Origin: Oscillospiraceae bacterium
GTDB taxonomy: Bacteria; Bacillota; Clostridia; Oscillospirales; UBA929
Assembly: GCA_031271325.1 (NCBI GenBank)
Contig: JAISVY010000043.1
Coordinates: forward strand, 1-5,903
Length of the DNA: 5,903 bases
Direction: 5' to 3'
Positions 1 through 4,769 of this stretch are shown one piece after another. Under the pieces are notes generated by a model, which ran no database searches, was not told the DNA's origin, and saw nothing but the letters and a program-made list of their open reading frames with translations. Within the stretch, counting starts at the first letter, position 1; every line of letters begins with the position of its first letter. The position numbers were made by a program, and so were the translations under genes.

Positions 1-130
1 CGCTCTTCCCCTCCGCCGCGCCGGTTGCGAAAAAACCTTCATAATCGCTGAGGATGTCGGCGGTTTCTTCTTTGCCGAACGTCCAGCGCAGGGCTTTCCG
101 CAGGTCTTTGAAATAAGTCTGTTTTTCCAT
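1..130 (-). CDS. HAAS/DUF1700-like protein, N-terminal fragment
   Basis: Reading leftwards from ATG at 130-128, 43 codons are visible before the window edge; the 3' part is missing. The peptide starts MEKQTYFKDLRKAL and continues with a KEETADILSDYEGFF segment and a Gly/Ala/Glu-rich stretch ending EGKS. This resembles the N-terminal helical module of HAAS (DUF1700-type) proteins, which have the pattern EFLxxLRxxL...EEIxxILxDYExHF. Those proteins are usually membrane proteins of unknown biochemical role encoded beside PadR-type repressors; no membrane segment is visible in this fragment. The start is fixed by AAGGAGG at 145-139, 8 nt from this ATG. Another in-frame ATG at 136-134 is only 2 nt from the Shine-Dalgarno and is unlikely. 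The gene is divergent from murD and has its own promoter with an overlapping operator-like palindrome. The family call rests on 43 residues and is moderate; expression as a protein is much more certain. Confidence 0.6.
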   Translation of the reverse strand, partial: MEKQTYFKDLRKALRWTFGKEETADILSDYEGFFATGAAEGKS

Positions 131-153
131 GGTCATTTCCTCCTTGAAGTGTT

Positions 154-188
154 TTATAGTCAGTAGTATAACATAGTACTGACTATAA
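154..188. promoter_or_regulatory. Operator-like perfect inverted repeat over the HAAS promoter
   Basis: TTATAGTCAGTA (154-165) and TACTGACTATAA (177-188) are perfect 12-bp inverted arms separated by 11 bp. The palindrome covers the -10 box and the whole spacer of the leftward promoter. A third AGTCA half-site lies at 188-192, forming TGACT-ATA-AGTCA with the right arm, so TGACT-type half-sites occur three times. A dimeric repressor bound here would block RNA polymerase at the leftward promoter. It might also affect the rightward murD promoter, whose -35 box is about 27 bp away. PadR, GntR/YtrA or another small winged-helix regulator are candidates; the regulator gene is not in the window, so the identity is open. 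Confidence 0.75.
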
Positions 189-193
189 GTCAA
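165..193 (-). promoter_or_regulatory. Sigma-A-type promoter for the leftward HAAS-like gene
   Basis: On the minus strand, a -35 box TTGACT (193-188) is followed by a 17-nt spacer and a -10 box TATACT (170-165). Transcription would start near 158, giving a leader of about 28 nt that contains the AAGGAGG site. Both boxes are one mismatch from consensus at the optimal spacing, so this is a strong prediction. Confidence 0.8.
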
Positions 194-214
194 TAGTACC
201 GCGCAAAAATATTT

Positions 215-243
215 TTGCATTCGGCAATGGGGTATGGTAGAAT
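215..243 (+). promoter_or_regulatory. Extended -10 promoter for murD
   Basis: TTGCAT (215-220), a 17-nt spacer and TAGAAT (238-243) form a rightward sigma-A-type promoter. TG at 235-236 supplies an extended -10 motif (TGnTAGAAT). Transcription would start near 250, leaving a leader of about 24 nt before the murD ATG with AGGGAGG at 261-267. This should drive the murD-M42-M42 unit. Confidence 0.65.
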
Positions 244-273
244 GAAGAGCAAGATTCGCAAGGGAGGACATAC

Positions 274-1578
274 ATGAATCCCGCGTTTGAAGCTTATCGT
301 AAATCCCTTCTGGGTAAAGAGGTCACCGTGATCGGGCTGGGTGTGAGCAACCGCCCGCTCGTGCGGCTGCTGCTGGATTCCGGCGCGCGCGTCACCGTCT
401 GCGACCAAAACGCGGGCATCGACCCGTCGGAGTGGCAAGGCGCGGAACTGCGGTTGGGTGCGGGGTATCTGGACGGCCTGCCGGGTGAAGTCATCTTCCG
501 CACGCCGGGGCTGCGCCCCGACCATCCCTCGCTGGTTCGGGCACGGAACGAAGGGCGGCGCGTTACCGGCGAGATGGAAGAATTTTTCGCGCTCTGCCCC
601 TGCCCGATCCTCGGCGTGACGGGCAGTGACGGTAAGACCACCACCACCACCCTGATTGCCGAGATGCTTCGCGCGGCGGGTCTTACCGTGTACCTGGGCG
701 GCAACATCGGTACTCCCCTGCTGGCGCAGACCGGAGAGATCACGCCGGACGGATTTGCCGTTGTGGAACTGTCCAGCTTTCAGTTGATGGACATGACGCG
801 AAGCCCCAAAACCGCCGTCATCACCAACATCACCCCGAACCATCTGGACTGGCACCGGGATATGGACGAATACATCGCCGCGAAGCGCGTTACGTTAGAC
901 CATCAAGGCAAAGACGATCTGGCTGTGCTCAACGCCGATAACCCGCTGACCGAACACCTGCGCGGAAACGGGCGCACCGAGTATTTCGGCGGTTCGCGTA
1001 TCCGCGACGGGCTGATAGACGGATTTCTGCCGCTCGACTCCATCCGGCTGCGCGGGCATTATCAGGTTGAAAACTTTATGGCCGCCATGACCGCCGTGCG
1101 CGGGCTTGTGCCGGAAGACTGCGTACGCGACGTCGCGGAAACATTCCGCGGCGTGCCGCACCGCAACGAGCTGGTCGCCGTGAAAGACGGAGTGGCATAC
1201 TATAACAACTCGATCGGTTCCAGCCCGGCGCGTACGGCGGCGACCCTCCGCGCCCATGAGGGCAAGGTGCTGCTGATCGCCGGAGGGCGCGACAAAAAAG
1301 TGCCGTTCGGCGAGCTGTGCGCTCTCTTTCCGCGGCATGTAAAACGGCTCTACCTAATTGGCGAAGCGGCGGACGCGATTGAGGCGGCGACCCGCGCCGT
1401 GCCGGGCGCGCCGGTTCCGGAGCGCTGCGGCGGTCTTCAGGACGCCGTGCTCCGCGCCAGCCGTGCCGCGCGGCCGGGCGACACGGTTCTGCTCTCCCCC
1501 GCCTGCACCGCGTTTGACGCGTACCAAAACTTTGAGGAACGCGGCAAACATTTTGTTGAAATCGTAAATACCCTATAA
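274..1578 (+). CDS. murD: UDP-N-acetylmuramoylalanine--D-glutamate ligase (MurD)
   Basis: Cytoplasmic Mur ligase that adds D-Glu to UDP-MurNAc-L-Ala using ATP, in peptidoglycan precursor synthesis. It has 434 residues, normal for the family. The N-terminal UDP-binding Rossmann part opens VTVIGLGVSNRPLV. The central ATPase domain carries the P-loop GVTGSDGKTTT (114-123), VVELSSFQL with the Mg-ligand Glu, PNHLDWH with His190, and AAKR with Lys204, the expected carbamylated lysine. The C-terminal domain has PHR (Arg297) and the MurD signature LSPACTAFDAYQNFEERG. The ATG at 274 is supported by AGGGAGG at 261-267. An oddity is that the ATP-contacting motif usually written YNDSKATN reads YNNSIGSSP here (N312 where Asp is expected, Ile where Lys is expected); Ile at the Lys position is, from memory, common in Clostridia. 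The gene lies outside any dcw cluster and is followed after 35 nt by an M42 peptidase. Identity is very likely; a MurD-like paralogue is a minor alternative. Confidence 0.93.
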   Translation: MNPAFEAYRKSLLGKEVTVIGLGVSNRPLVRLLLDSGARVTVCDQNAGIDPSEWQGAELRLGAGYLDGLPGEVIFRTPGLRPDHPSLVRARNEGRRVTGEMEEFFALCPCPILGVTGSDGKTTTTTLIAEMLRAAGLTVYLGGNIGTPLLAQTGEITPDGFAVVELSSFQLMDMTRSPKTAVITNITPNHLDWHRDMDEYIAAKRVTLDHQGKDDLAVLNADNPLTEHLRGNGRTEYFGGSRIRDGLIDGFLPLDSIRLRGHYQVENFMAAMTAVRGLVPEDCVRDVAETFRGVPHRNELVAVKDGVAYYNNSIGSSPARTAATLRAHEGKVLLIAGGRDKKVPFGELCALFPRHVKRLYLIGEAADAIEAATRAVPGAPVPERCGGLQDAVLRASRAARPGDTVLLSPACTAFDAYQNFEERGKHFVEIVNTL

Positions 1579-1600
1579 GGATCATACAGACCGAAGAGAC

Positions 1601-1616
1601 AGGAGGCGGTCATTTG
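1601..1616 (+). promoter_or_regulatory. Ribosome binding site that selects a TTG start
   Basis: AGGAGG (1601-1606) lies 7 nt before TTG at 1614-1616. It is the only strong Shine-Dalgarno near the 5' end of the first M42 gene, and it places the N-terminus directly before the conserved helix. Confidence 0.8.
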
Positions 1617-2612
1617 GACATCAAGGAAACCCTCTTCGCGCTCTCCCGCGCTTCCGGACCGGCGGGATACGAGAGCGGAGCGGCGGCGCTGGCGGCGGAA
1701 CTGCTTACGCCGCTCTGCGACGAAGTGAAGACCGACCGCTTGGGCAGCGTGACGGGAACCGTCCGTCCCCGCGCCCAAAAGGCGGACAAGCGGGTGCTGC
1801 TCGACGCGCACCTAGACGAAATCGGGATTATGGTCACCGGCGAAAAAGATGGGTTCTACACCTTCCGCACAATCGGCGGTATCGACCCGCGTATCTTGCC
1901 CGCGCTGGAATTTGATCTGCTGACCGAACCTGTGACGCGGGCGGTCGTCGCCTGTCTGCCGCCGCACCTGATTCAAAAAGAGGACTCCGACAAAGCAAAG
2001 AAAACGGAGGATTTGTATCTCGATACCGGCGGCGTTCCCGTGCCGCCCGGCACAGTCGGCGTATTTGCCGGGAATCCGAAAACCGCCGGCTCGCTGCTCT
2101 GCGGGAAATCCTTTGACGACCGCGCCTGTTTTGTCACCTTGCTGCGCGCGCTGGAGCATATTGACCGGGACAAACTGCGTGCGGAGGTCGTGGTCTGCGG
2201 CAGCGTACAGGAAGAAGTCGGCGGCAGAGGCGCGCTAACGGCGGGTTACGGGATTCACCCCGACTACGTGATTGCCGTTGACGTAACCCACGCGGCGACG
2301 CCGGACGCGCCCTCTGTCGGCGCTTACAAACTGGGCGGCGGCGTGTGTATCAATCTCGGTCCCGACTGCAACCGTCCGCTGACCCGCCGCCTGATCGAGC
2401 TGGCCAAAGCCAAAGACATCCCCCACCAACTGGAAGTGACCAGCGGGATGTCGGGCACCAATGCCACCGAATACCAGACAACGCGCGACGGCGCCGCGAC
2501 GGCGGTGCTGTCGGTGCCGCTGCGGTATATGCACACGCCGTCGGAGGCGCTGAACACCGGGGATATAGAATCCTGCGCCAAATTGATCGGAACGTGGGTA
2601 AACGAATTATGA
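1614..2612 (+). CDS. M42 family metallo-aminopeptidase A
   Basis: Cytosolic M42 (glutamyl aminopeptidase/TET/cellulase-M-like) peptidase of 332 residues, a usual family length. Such enzymes use two metal ions to remove N-terminal residues from peptides and normally assemble as hollow dodecamers. Visible metal and catalytic residues, in order, are His66 (DAHLDEIG), Asp168 in FDDR, catalytic Glu200 and ligand Glu201 in QEEVGGRGA, Asp223 in AVDVTHAATPD, and His307 in RYMHTPSE. The full metal set is present, so it should be active. The start is a TTG at 1614, supported by AGGAGG at 1601-1606 with 7-nt spacing; no in-frame ATG is better placed. The loop usually read as GGTDAG is SGTNAT here. There is no signal peptide. 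It follows murD by 35 nt and overlaps the next M42 gene by 4 bp, so the three are probably co-transcribed. Substrate preference cannot be read from the sequence. Confidence 0.92.
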   Translation: MDIKETLFALSRASGPAGYESGAAALAAELLTPLCDEVKTDRLGSVTGTVRPRAQKADKRVLLDAHLDEIGIMVTGEKDGFYTFRTIGGIDPRILPALEFDLLTEPVTRAVVACLPPHLIQKEDSDKAKKTEDLYLDTGGVPVPPGTVGVFAGNPKTAGSLLCGKSFDDRACFVTLLRALEHIDRDKLRAEVVVCGSVQEEVGGRGALTAGYGIHPDYVIAVDVTHAATPDAPSVGAYKLGGGVCINLGPDCNRPLTRRLIELAKAKDIPHQLEVTSGMSGTNATEYQTTRDGAATAVLSVPLRYMHTPSEALNTGDIESCAKLIGTWVNEL

Positions 2613-3613
2613 TAAGTTTGCTGAAACAGCTCTGCGCGCTGGACGGCGTATCCGGCTGGGAGGACGAGGTGCGGGATTATATCCGCGCCGCAGCCGCGCC
2701 CTACGCCGACGAGGTGCGCGAAGACGTGATGGGCAACCTGCTGGTGTTCCGCCGGGGGCGCAGCGCGGGCAAAACGGTGATGGCGGCGGCGCATATGGAC
2801 GAGGTGGGTTTGATTGTGCGCGGCGCGACCGACGACGGTTATCTGCGCTTCGGTACGGCGGGCGGCATCGACCGGCGGGTGCTTCTCGCGAAAGGTGTGC
2901 GCTGCGGAACGGACAAACTGCCGGGCGTAATCGGTCTCAAGGCGGTTCACCTCTCCAGACCCTCCGAACGTGAGAACATCCCCGCGATAAACGAGCTGTA
3001 TATCGACATCGGCGCGTCCTCCAAAGACGAGGCTCTGAAAAAAGTGCCGCTCGGCGAGCCGTGCGCGTTCGATACCGAACCGGAGGCGTTCGGGAAGGGG
3101 CTGTTCAAAGCCAAGGCAATCGACGACCGCGCCGGATGCGCCGTGATGCTCCGTCTGTTGGAGGAACGCCCGGCATATGACACATGGTTTGTCTTCACCG
3201 TGCAGGAAGAGGTGGGGCTGCGCGGGGCGCGCACCGCCGCCTACGCGCTAAAACCCGATATGGCGCTGATTCTGGAGGGGACGACCGCCGCCGACCTGCC
3301 CGACTGCGAAGGGACGCAACGCGTCTGCGCCCCCGGCGGAGGCGTCGTGCTCTCATACATGGATAACTCGGCGGTCTATGACCGCGGGCTGTTCGAGCGC
3401 CTCCGCGAGCTGGCCGATTCCGAAAAAATCCCGTGGCAACTCAAACGCGCCGTCGCGGGGGGTACCGACGCGGGCGCAATCCAGCGCAGCCGGAGCGGCG
3501 TTCCGGTGGCGGGGCTTTCCGCCGCCGTGCGGTATATTCATTCACCGGTTTCGGTTGTTTCGCCGGAAGACATCGAGAACCAGTATAAACTCGCAAAAAT
3601 GTTTTTGATGTAG
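2609..3613 (+). CDS. M42 family metallo-aminopeptidase B
   Basis: Second M42 peptidase, 334 residues, starting MISLLKQLCALDGVSGWEDEV. The ATG at 2609 overlaps the preceding TGA as ATGA, implying translational coupling; there is no strong Shine-Dalgarno of its own. The frame stays open upstream to 2345, but that part overlaps peptidase A and does not look like the family, so it is excluded. Metal and catalytic residues are His62 (AAHMDEVG), Asp172 in IDDR, Glu200-Glu201 in QEEVG, Glu223 in LILEGTTAADLPD, and His311 in RYIHSP. Position 223 is Glu where peptidases A and C have Asp (AVDVT). The EGTTAAD form is known in one M42 subgroup, so this is a subfamily difference rather than a defect. A GGTDAG motif precedes the C-terminal ligand. 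It is probably cytosolic and may form homo- or mixed oligomers with peptidase A. A terminator-like hairpin begins at the stop codon. Confidence 0.92.
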   Translation: MISLLKQLCALDGVSGWEDEVRDYIRAAAAPYADEVREDVMGNLLVFRRGRSAGKTVMAAAHMDEVGLIVRGATDDGYLRFGTAGGIDRRVLLAKGVRCGTDKLPGVIGLKAVHLSRPSERENIPAINELYIDIGASSKDEALKKVPLGEPCAFDTEPEAFGKGLFKAKAIDDRAGCAVMLRLLEERPAYDTWFVFTVQEEVGLRGARTAAYALKPDMALILEGTTAADLPDCEGTQRVCAPGGGVVLSYMDNSAVYDRGLFERLRELADSEKIPWQLKRAVAGGTDAGAIQRSRSGVPVAGLSAAVRYIHSPVSVVSPEDIENQYKLAKMFLM

Positions 3614-3634
3614 GAGCTGCCGAACAGCTCTTTT
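3612..3634 (+). terminator. Rho-independent terminator-like hairpin after the murD-M42-M42 unit
   Basis: GAGCTG (3614-3619), loop CCGAA and CAGCTC (3625-3630) form a perfect 6-bp stem followed by TTTT (3631-3634). A and G of the stop codon can extend the stem with T residues. The T-run is short, so termination may be partial. Confidence 0.55.
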
Positions 3635-3635
3635 C

Positions 3636-3688
3636 GGTCCGAAGCGCCGCAGGCGCGAGTTGTGAAGCGTGACAGCCGCGAAGCGGTA
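3636..3688. repeat. Palindrome-rich intergenic repeat, left of the flavoprotein gene
   Basis: This stretch has no coding potential and contains small GC-rich palindromes, such as GCGCC-GCA-GGCGC and CCGC-GAA-GCGG. It runs into the left copy of the 29-bp inverted repeat. It resembles dispersed GC-rich intergenic repeats of Clostridia, but the family is not identified. Confidence 0.4.
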
Positions 3689-3717
3689 AAGCCGAAGCGG
3701 GCGATTTTCAACATGCC
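3689..3717 (+). repeat. Left copy of a 29-bp inverted repeat flanking the flavoprotein gene
   Basis: This copy starts AAGCCGAAGCGGGCG and ends ATTTTCAACATGCC. Its reverse complement recurs at 4384-4412 with 27 of 29 matches (by hand alignment). The two copies face each other across the leftward gene at 3737-4357. A third, degenerate copy in the left-copy orientation lies at 4822-4848. Confidence 0.85.
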
Positions 3718-3729
3718 TATGTATTAGGC
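3715..3729 (-). terminator. Weak hairpin downstream of the flavoprotein gene
   Basis: GCCTA (3715-3719) and TAGGC (3725-3729) form a 5-bp stem with a 5-nt loop, 7 nt past the leftward stop codon. No clean U-run follows on the minus strand. It could be a weak terminator or a by-product of the repeat it overlaps. Confidence 0.2.
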
Positions 3730-3736
3730 GCAGCCC

Positions 3737-4357
3737 TCATCGGATGAAATTCATCCAGGCATCCCGTTTCATTTCCGGGAATGGGACGCTGTTTTTTGCC
3801 GCGTGAATGATGTTCAGCAGCCACGCCATACTCTCGCACACACAGCGCAGGATGCGCACACCCTCCGTATCCCGCATGATCTCCTCTCCGCTGTTGCCGT
3901 GGATGACATTCCAATAGGTTGACGGGGCGATAACGGCACCCGACAGGGTCAGATAACTGTTTAACTGGTGAAAGGTATCCTCACCGCCGGAACGCCTCGC
4001 CACGGTGATGGCCGCGGCGGGCTTCCCCTTCAAATCCGCGCCCATATAAAACAGCCTGTCAAACGCGGACTTGGCGCCGCCCGCGATGCCGCCGTAATAG
4101 GTAGGCGCGCCCAAAATCAAACCGTCGGCGGCGTTGAGCTTGTCGAATGCCGCGTTGATATTGTCGTTATAGATGCATTTCCCGTCTCTCGTCTCATCGC
4201 AGCCGTTGCAGCCCGTACAGCCTTGCACCGGTCCTTTCCCGATATGCGCGATTTCCGTTTCGATGCCCGCGCCCGCAAGGGTTTCCGCCATAAACCTGAG
4301 CGCCGAAGCCGTGCTGCCGTTTTCCTTCGGGCTTCCGTTGATTGCCAGTACCTTCAT
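3737..4357 (-). CDS. Iron-sulfur flavodoxin-fold protein (NADPH-dependent FMN reductase family)
   Basis: Leftward gene of 206 residues beginning MKVLAINGSPKENGSTA. Residues 8-17 (GSPKENGSTA) form the FMN phosphate-binding loop, and GAPTYYG near 83-89 plus the following GAKSAFDRL helix are typical of the flavodoxin-like FMN reductase fold (PF03358-type). Cys47, Cys50, Cys53 and Cys61 form CX2CX2CX7C, the compact motif of iron-sulfur flavoproteins, which binds a [4Fe-4S] cluster in characterised archaeal members. A soluble electron-transfer or quinone/metal/azo-type reductase role is therefore likely, but the donor and acceptor are unknown. The ATG at 4357 is supported by AAGGAG at 4371-4366 with 8-nt spacing. 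The C-terminal residues FPEMKRDAWMNFIR are intact, and a GGATGAA-A-TTCATCC palindrome overlaps the last codons. The gene is opposite in direction to all the M42 genes and is bracketed by 29-bp inverted repeats, which suggests insertion or inversion. The gene name is uncertain. Confidence 0.85.
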   Translation of the reverse strand: MKVLAINGSPKENGSTASALRFMAETLAGAGIETEIAHIGKGPVQGCTGCNGCDETRDGKCIYNDNINAAFDKLNAADGLILGAPTYYGGIAGGAKSAFDRLFYMGADLKGKPAAAITVARRSGGEDTFHQLNSYLTLSGAVIAPSTYWNVIHGNSGEEIMRDTEGVRILRCVCESMAWLLNIIHAAKNSVPFPEMKRDAWMNFIR

Positions 4358-4383
4358 TTCGCCAACTCCTTACTGTAATAATG

Positions 4384-4412
4384 GGCATGTTGAAAATTGC
4401 CCGCTCCGGCTT
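4384..4412 (-). repeat. Right copy of the 29-bp inverted repeat flanking the flavoprotein gene
   Basis: This copy begins GGCATGTTGAAAATTGCC and ends GCTCCGGCTT. It is the reverse complement of 3689-3717 except at two positions. It lies 27 nt upstream of the flavoprotein start, just outside its ribosome binding site. Confidence 0.85.
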
Positions 4413-4487
4413 GCGATTCCGCGCTAAAGCGCCTGTTCGCAAGCGCTTCGCTCGTTTGCCCTTCAGGCGAACACGCAATTTTCAACA
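4388..4487. mobile_element. 100-bp palindromic element with 13-bp perfect terminal inverted repeats
   Basis: TGTTGAAAATTGC (4388-4400) and GCAATTTTCAACA (4475-4487) are perfect 13-bp terminal inverted repeats. The interior can fold into nested or alternative hairpins: CTTGCGA/TCGCAAG around GCGCTAAAGCGC, and TGTTCGC/GCGAACA further right. There is no coding potential. No convincing target-site duplication flanks it, and its left end is shared with the wider 29-bp repeat. It may be a MITE-like element or two head-to-head copies of a dispersed repeat. Confidence 0.55.
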
Positions 4488-4514
4488 CTTCGTTAATCTG
4501 TTCCGCTATCGGTC

Positions 4515-4523
4515 AGTATAGCA
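4515..4523 (-). promoter_or_regulatory. Possible extended -10 promoter for the flavoprotein gene
   Basis: On the minus strand, TGCTATACT (4523-4515) combines a TGn extension with a near-consensus -10 box. The -35 region is poor. Transcription would start near 4508 and carry the 100-bp palindromic element in a leader of about 150 nt. No better leftward promoter is visible closer to the gene. Confidence 0.35.
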
Positions 4524-4544
4524 TATCCCCTAAGCAAACGCCAT

Positions 4545-4554
4545 AGGGATTTCG
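4545..4554. repeat. Left copy of a 10-bp target-site duplication
   Basis: AGGGATTTCG at 4545-4554 recurs exactly at 4722-4731 in direct orientation, immediately outside the terminal inverted repeats of the element between them. The bases on either side differ, so the duplication is exactly 10 bp. Confidence 0.8.
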
Positions 4555-4594
4555 TACGACAAACGCATGAATGTCTATGTTGCACAGATGAAGC

Positions 4595-4621
4595 GTAGGG
4601 GCGGTCGTCCCCGACCGCCCG
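4595..4621 (+). repeat. REP-like hairpin, left member (GTAG head plus 9-bp stem)
   Basis: GTAG (4595-4598) precedes a perfect 9-bp stem, GGGCGGTCG (4599-4607) with loop TCCC and CGACCGCCC (4612-4620). A GTAG tetranucleotide 5' of a palindrome is the architecture of REP sequences processed by RAYT (TnpA-REP) transposases. Confidence 0.7.
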
Positions 4622-4645
4622 TAACCCCGGAAAATCCCGCAGCCA

Positions 4646-4672
4646 CGGGCGACCGAGGACGGTCGCCCCTAC
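4646..4672 (-). repeat. REP-like hairpin, right member in opposite orientation
   Basis: Read on the minus strand, GTAG (4672-4669) precedes a perfect 9-bp stem formed by 4668-4660 and 4655-4647 around loop TCCT. It matches the left member at 22 of 27 positions when reverse-complemented, with a paired change in the stem that preserves folding. The two are separated by 24 bp, giving a BIME-like pair. Confidence 0.7.
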
Positions 4673-4721
4673 ATGAGGATGCCGCTTTTTGTGCATTTTG
4701 TCCGTTCATGCGTTTGTCGTG

Positions 4722-4731
4722 AGGGATTTCG
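4722..4731. repeat. Right copy of the 10-bp target-site duplication
   Basis: AGGGATTTCG is identical to 4545-4554 and abuts the right terminal inverted repeat of the 167-bp element. It ends 9 bp before the -35 box at 4741. Confidence 0.8.
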
Positions 4732-4740
4732 GCAAGCAGG

Positions 4741-4769
4741 TTGACAAAATGCCCGGTATGTCTCATAAT
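4741..4769 (+). promoter_or_regulatory. Near-consensus promoter for the third M42 gene
   Basis: A perfect -35 box TTGACA (4741-4746), a 17-nt spacer and CATAAT (4764-4769, one mismatch) form a strong rightward sigma-A promoter. Transcription would start near 4776, so the message would have a leader of about 140 nt before the ATG at 4915. Confidence 0.75.

Larger units (their letters stand above)
4555..4721. mobile_element. 167-bp MITE-like non-autonomous element with TIRs and target-site duplication
   Basis: The ends are ACGACAAACGCATGAA (4556-4571) and its perfect reverse complement (4705-4720), 16 bp each. They are flanked by 10-bp direct repeats. A further inverted pair, TGCACA (4581-4586) and TGTGCA (4690-4695), lies inside, and two GTAG-headed hairpins occupy the centre. 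No transposase or credible ORF is present. The structure is that of a miniature inverted-repeat transposable element moved in trans by a transposase that makes about 10-bp duplications. IS4-type families are one known possibility, but the family is not determined here. It sits just upstream of the promoter of the third M42 gene. Confidence 0.8.

Noticed and set aside
134..136. Alternative in-frame ATG for the HAAS-like gene
   Set aside because: Only 2 nt from the AAGGAGG site; the ATG at 130-128 has 8-nt spacing.
190..855. Long leftward open frame opposite murD (also 294-743, 895-1338 and 1076-1585)
   Set aside because: Low-complexity Arg/Gly/Pro/Ala-rich translation typical of the antisense of GC-rich genes, no ribosome binding site, and full overlap with a clear murD.
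2345..2608. N-terminal extension of M42 peptidase B to ATG 2345
   Set aside because: It overlaps 264 bp of peptidase A, its translation is Arg/Pro-rich and unlike M42, and the ATGA junction at 2609 gives the normal N-terminus.
3742..3756. GGATGAA-A-TTCATCC palindrome as terminator of the flavoprotein gene
   Set aside because: It lies within the last codons, and no U-run follows on the minus strand.
3968..4427. Rightward open frames opposite the flavoprotein gene
   Set aside because: Antisense shadows of a convincing flavodoxin-fold gene; the translations lack any family pattern.
4595..4672. CRISPR-like repeat pair
   Set aside because: Only two units in opposite orientation with self-complementary arms; there is no direct-repeat array and there are no spacers.
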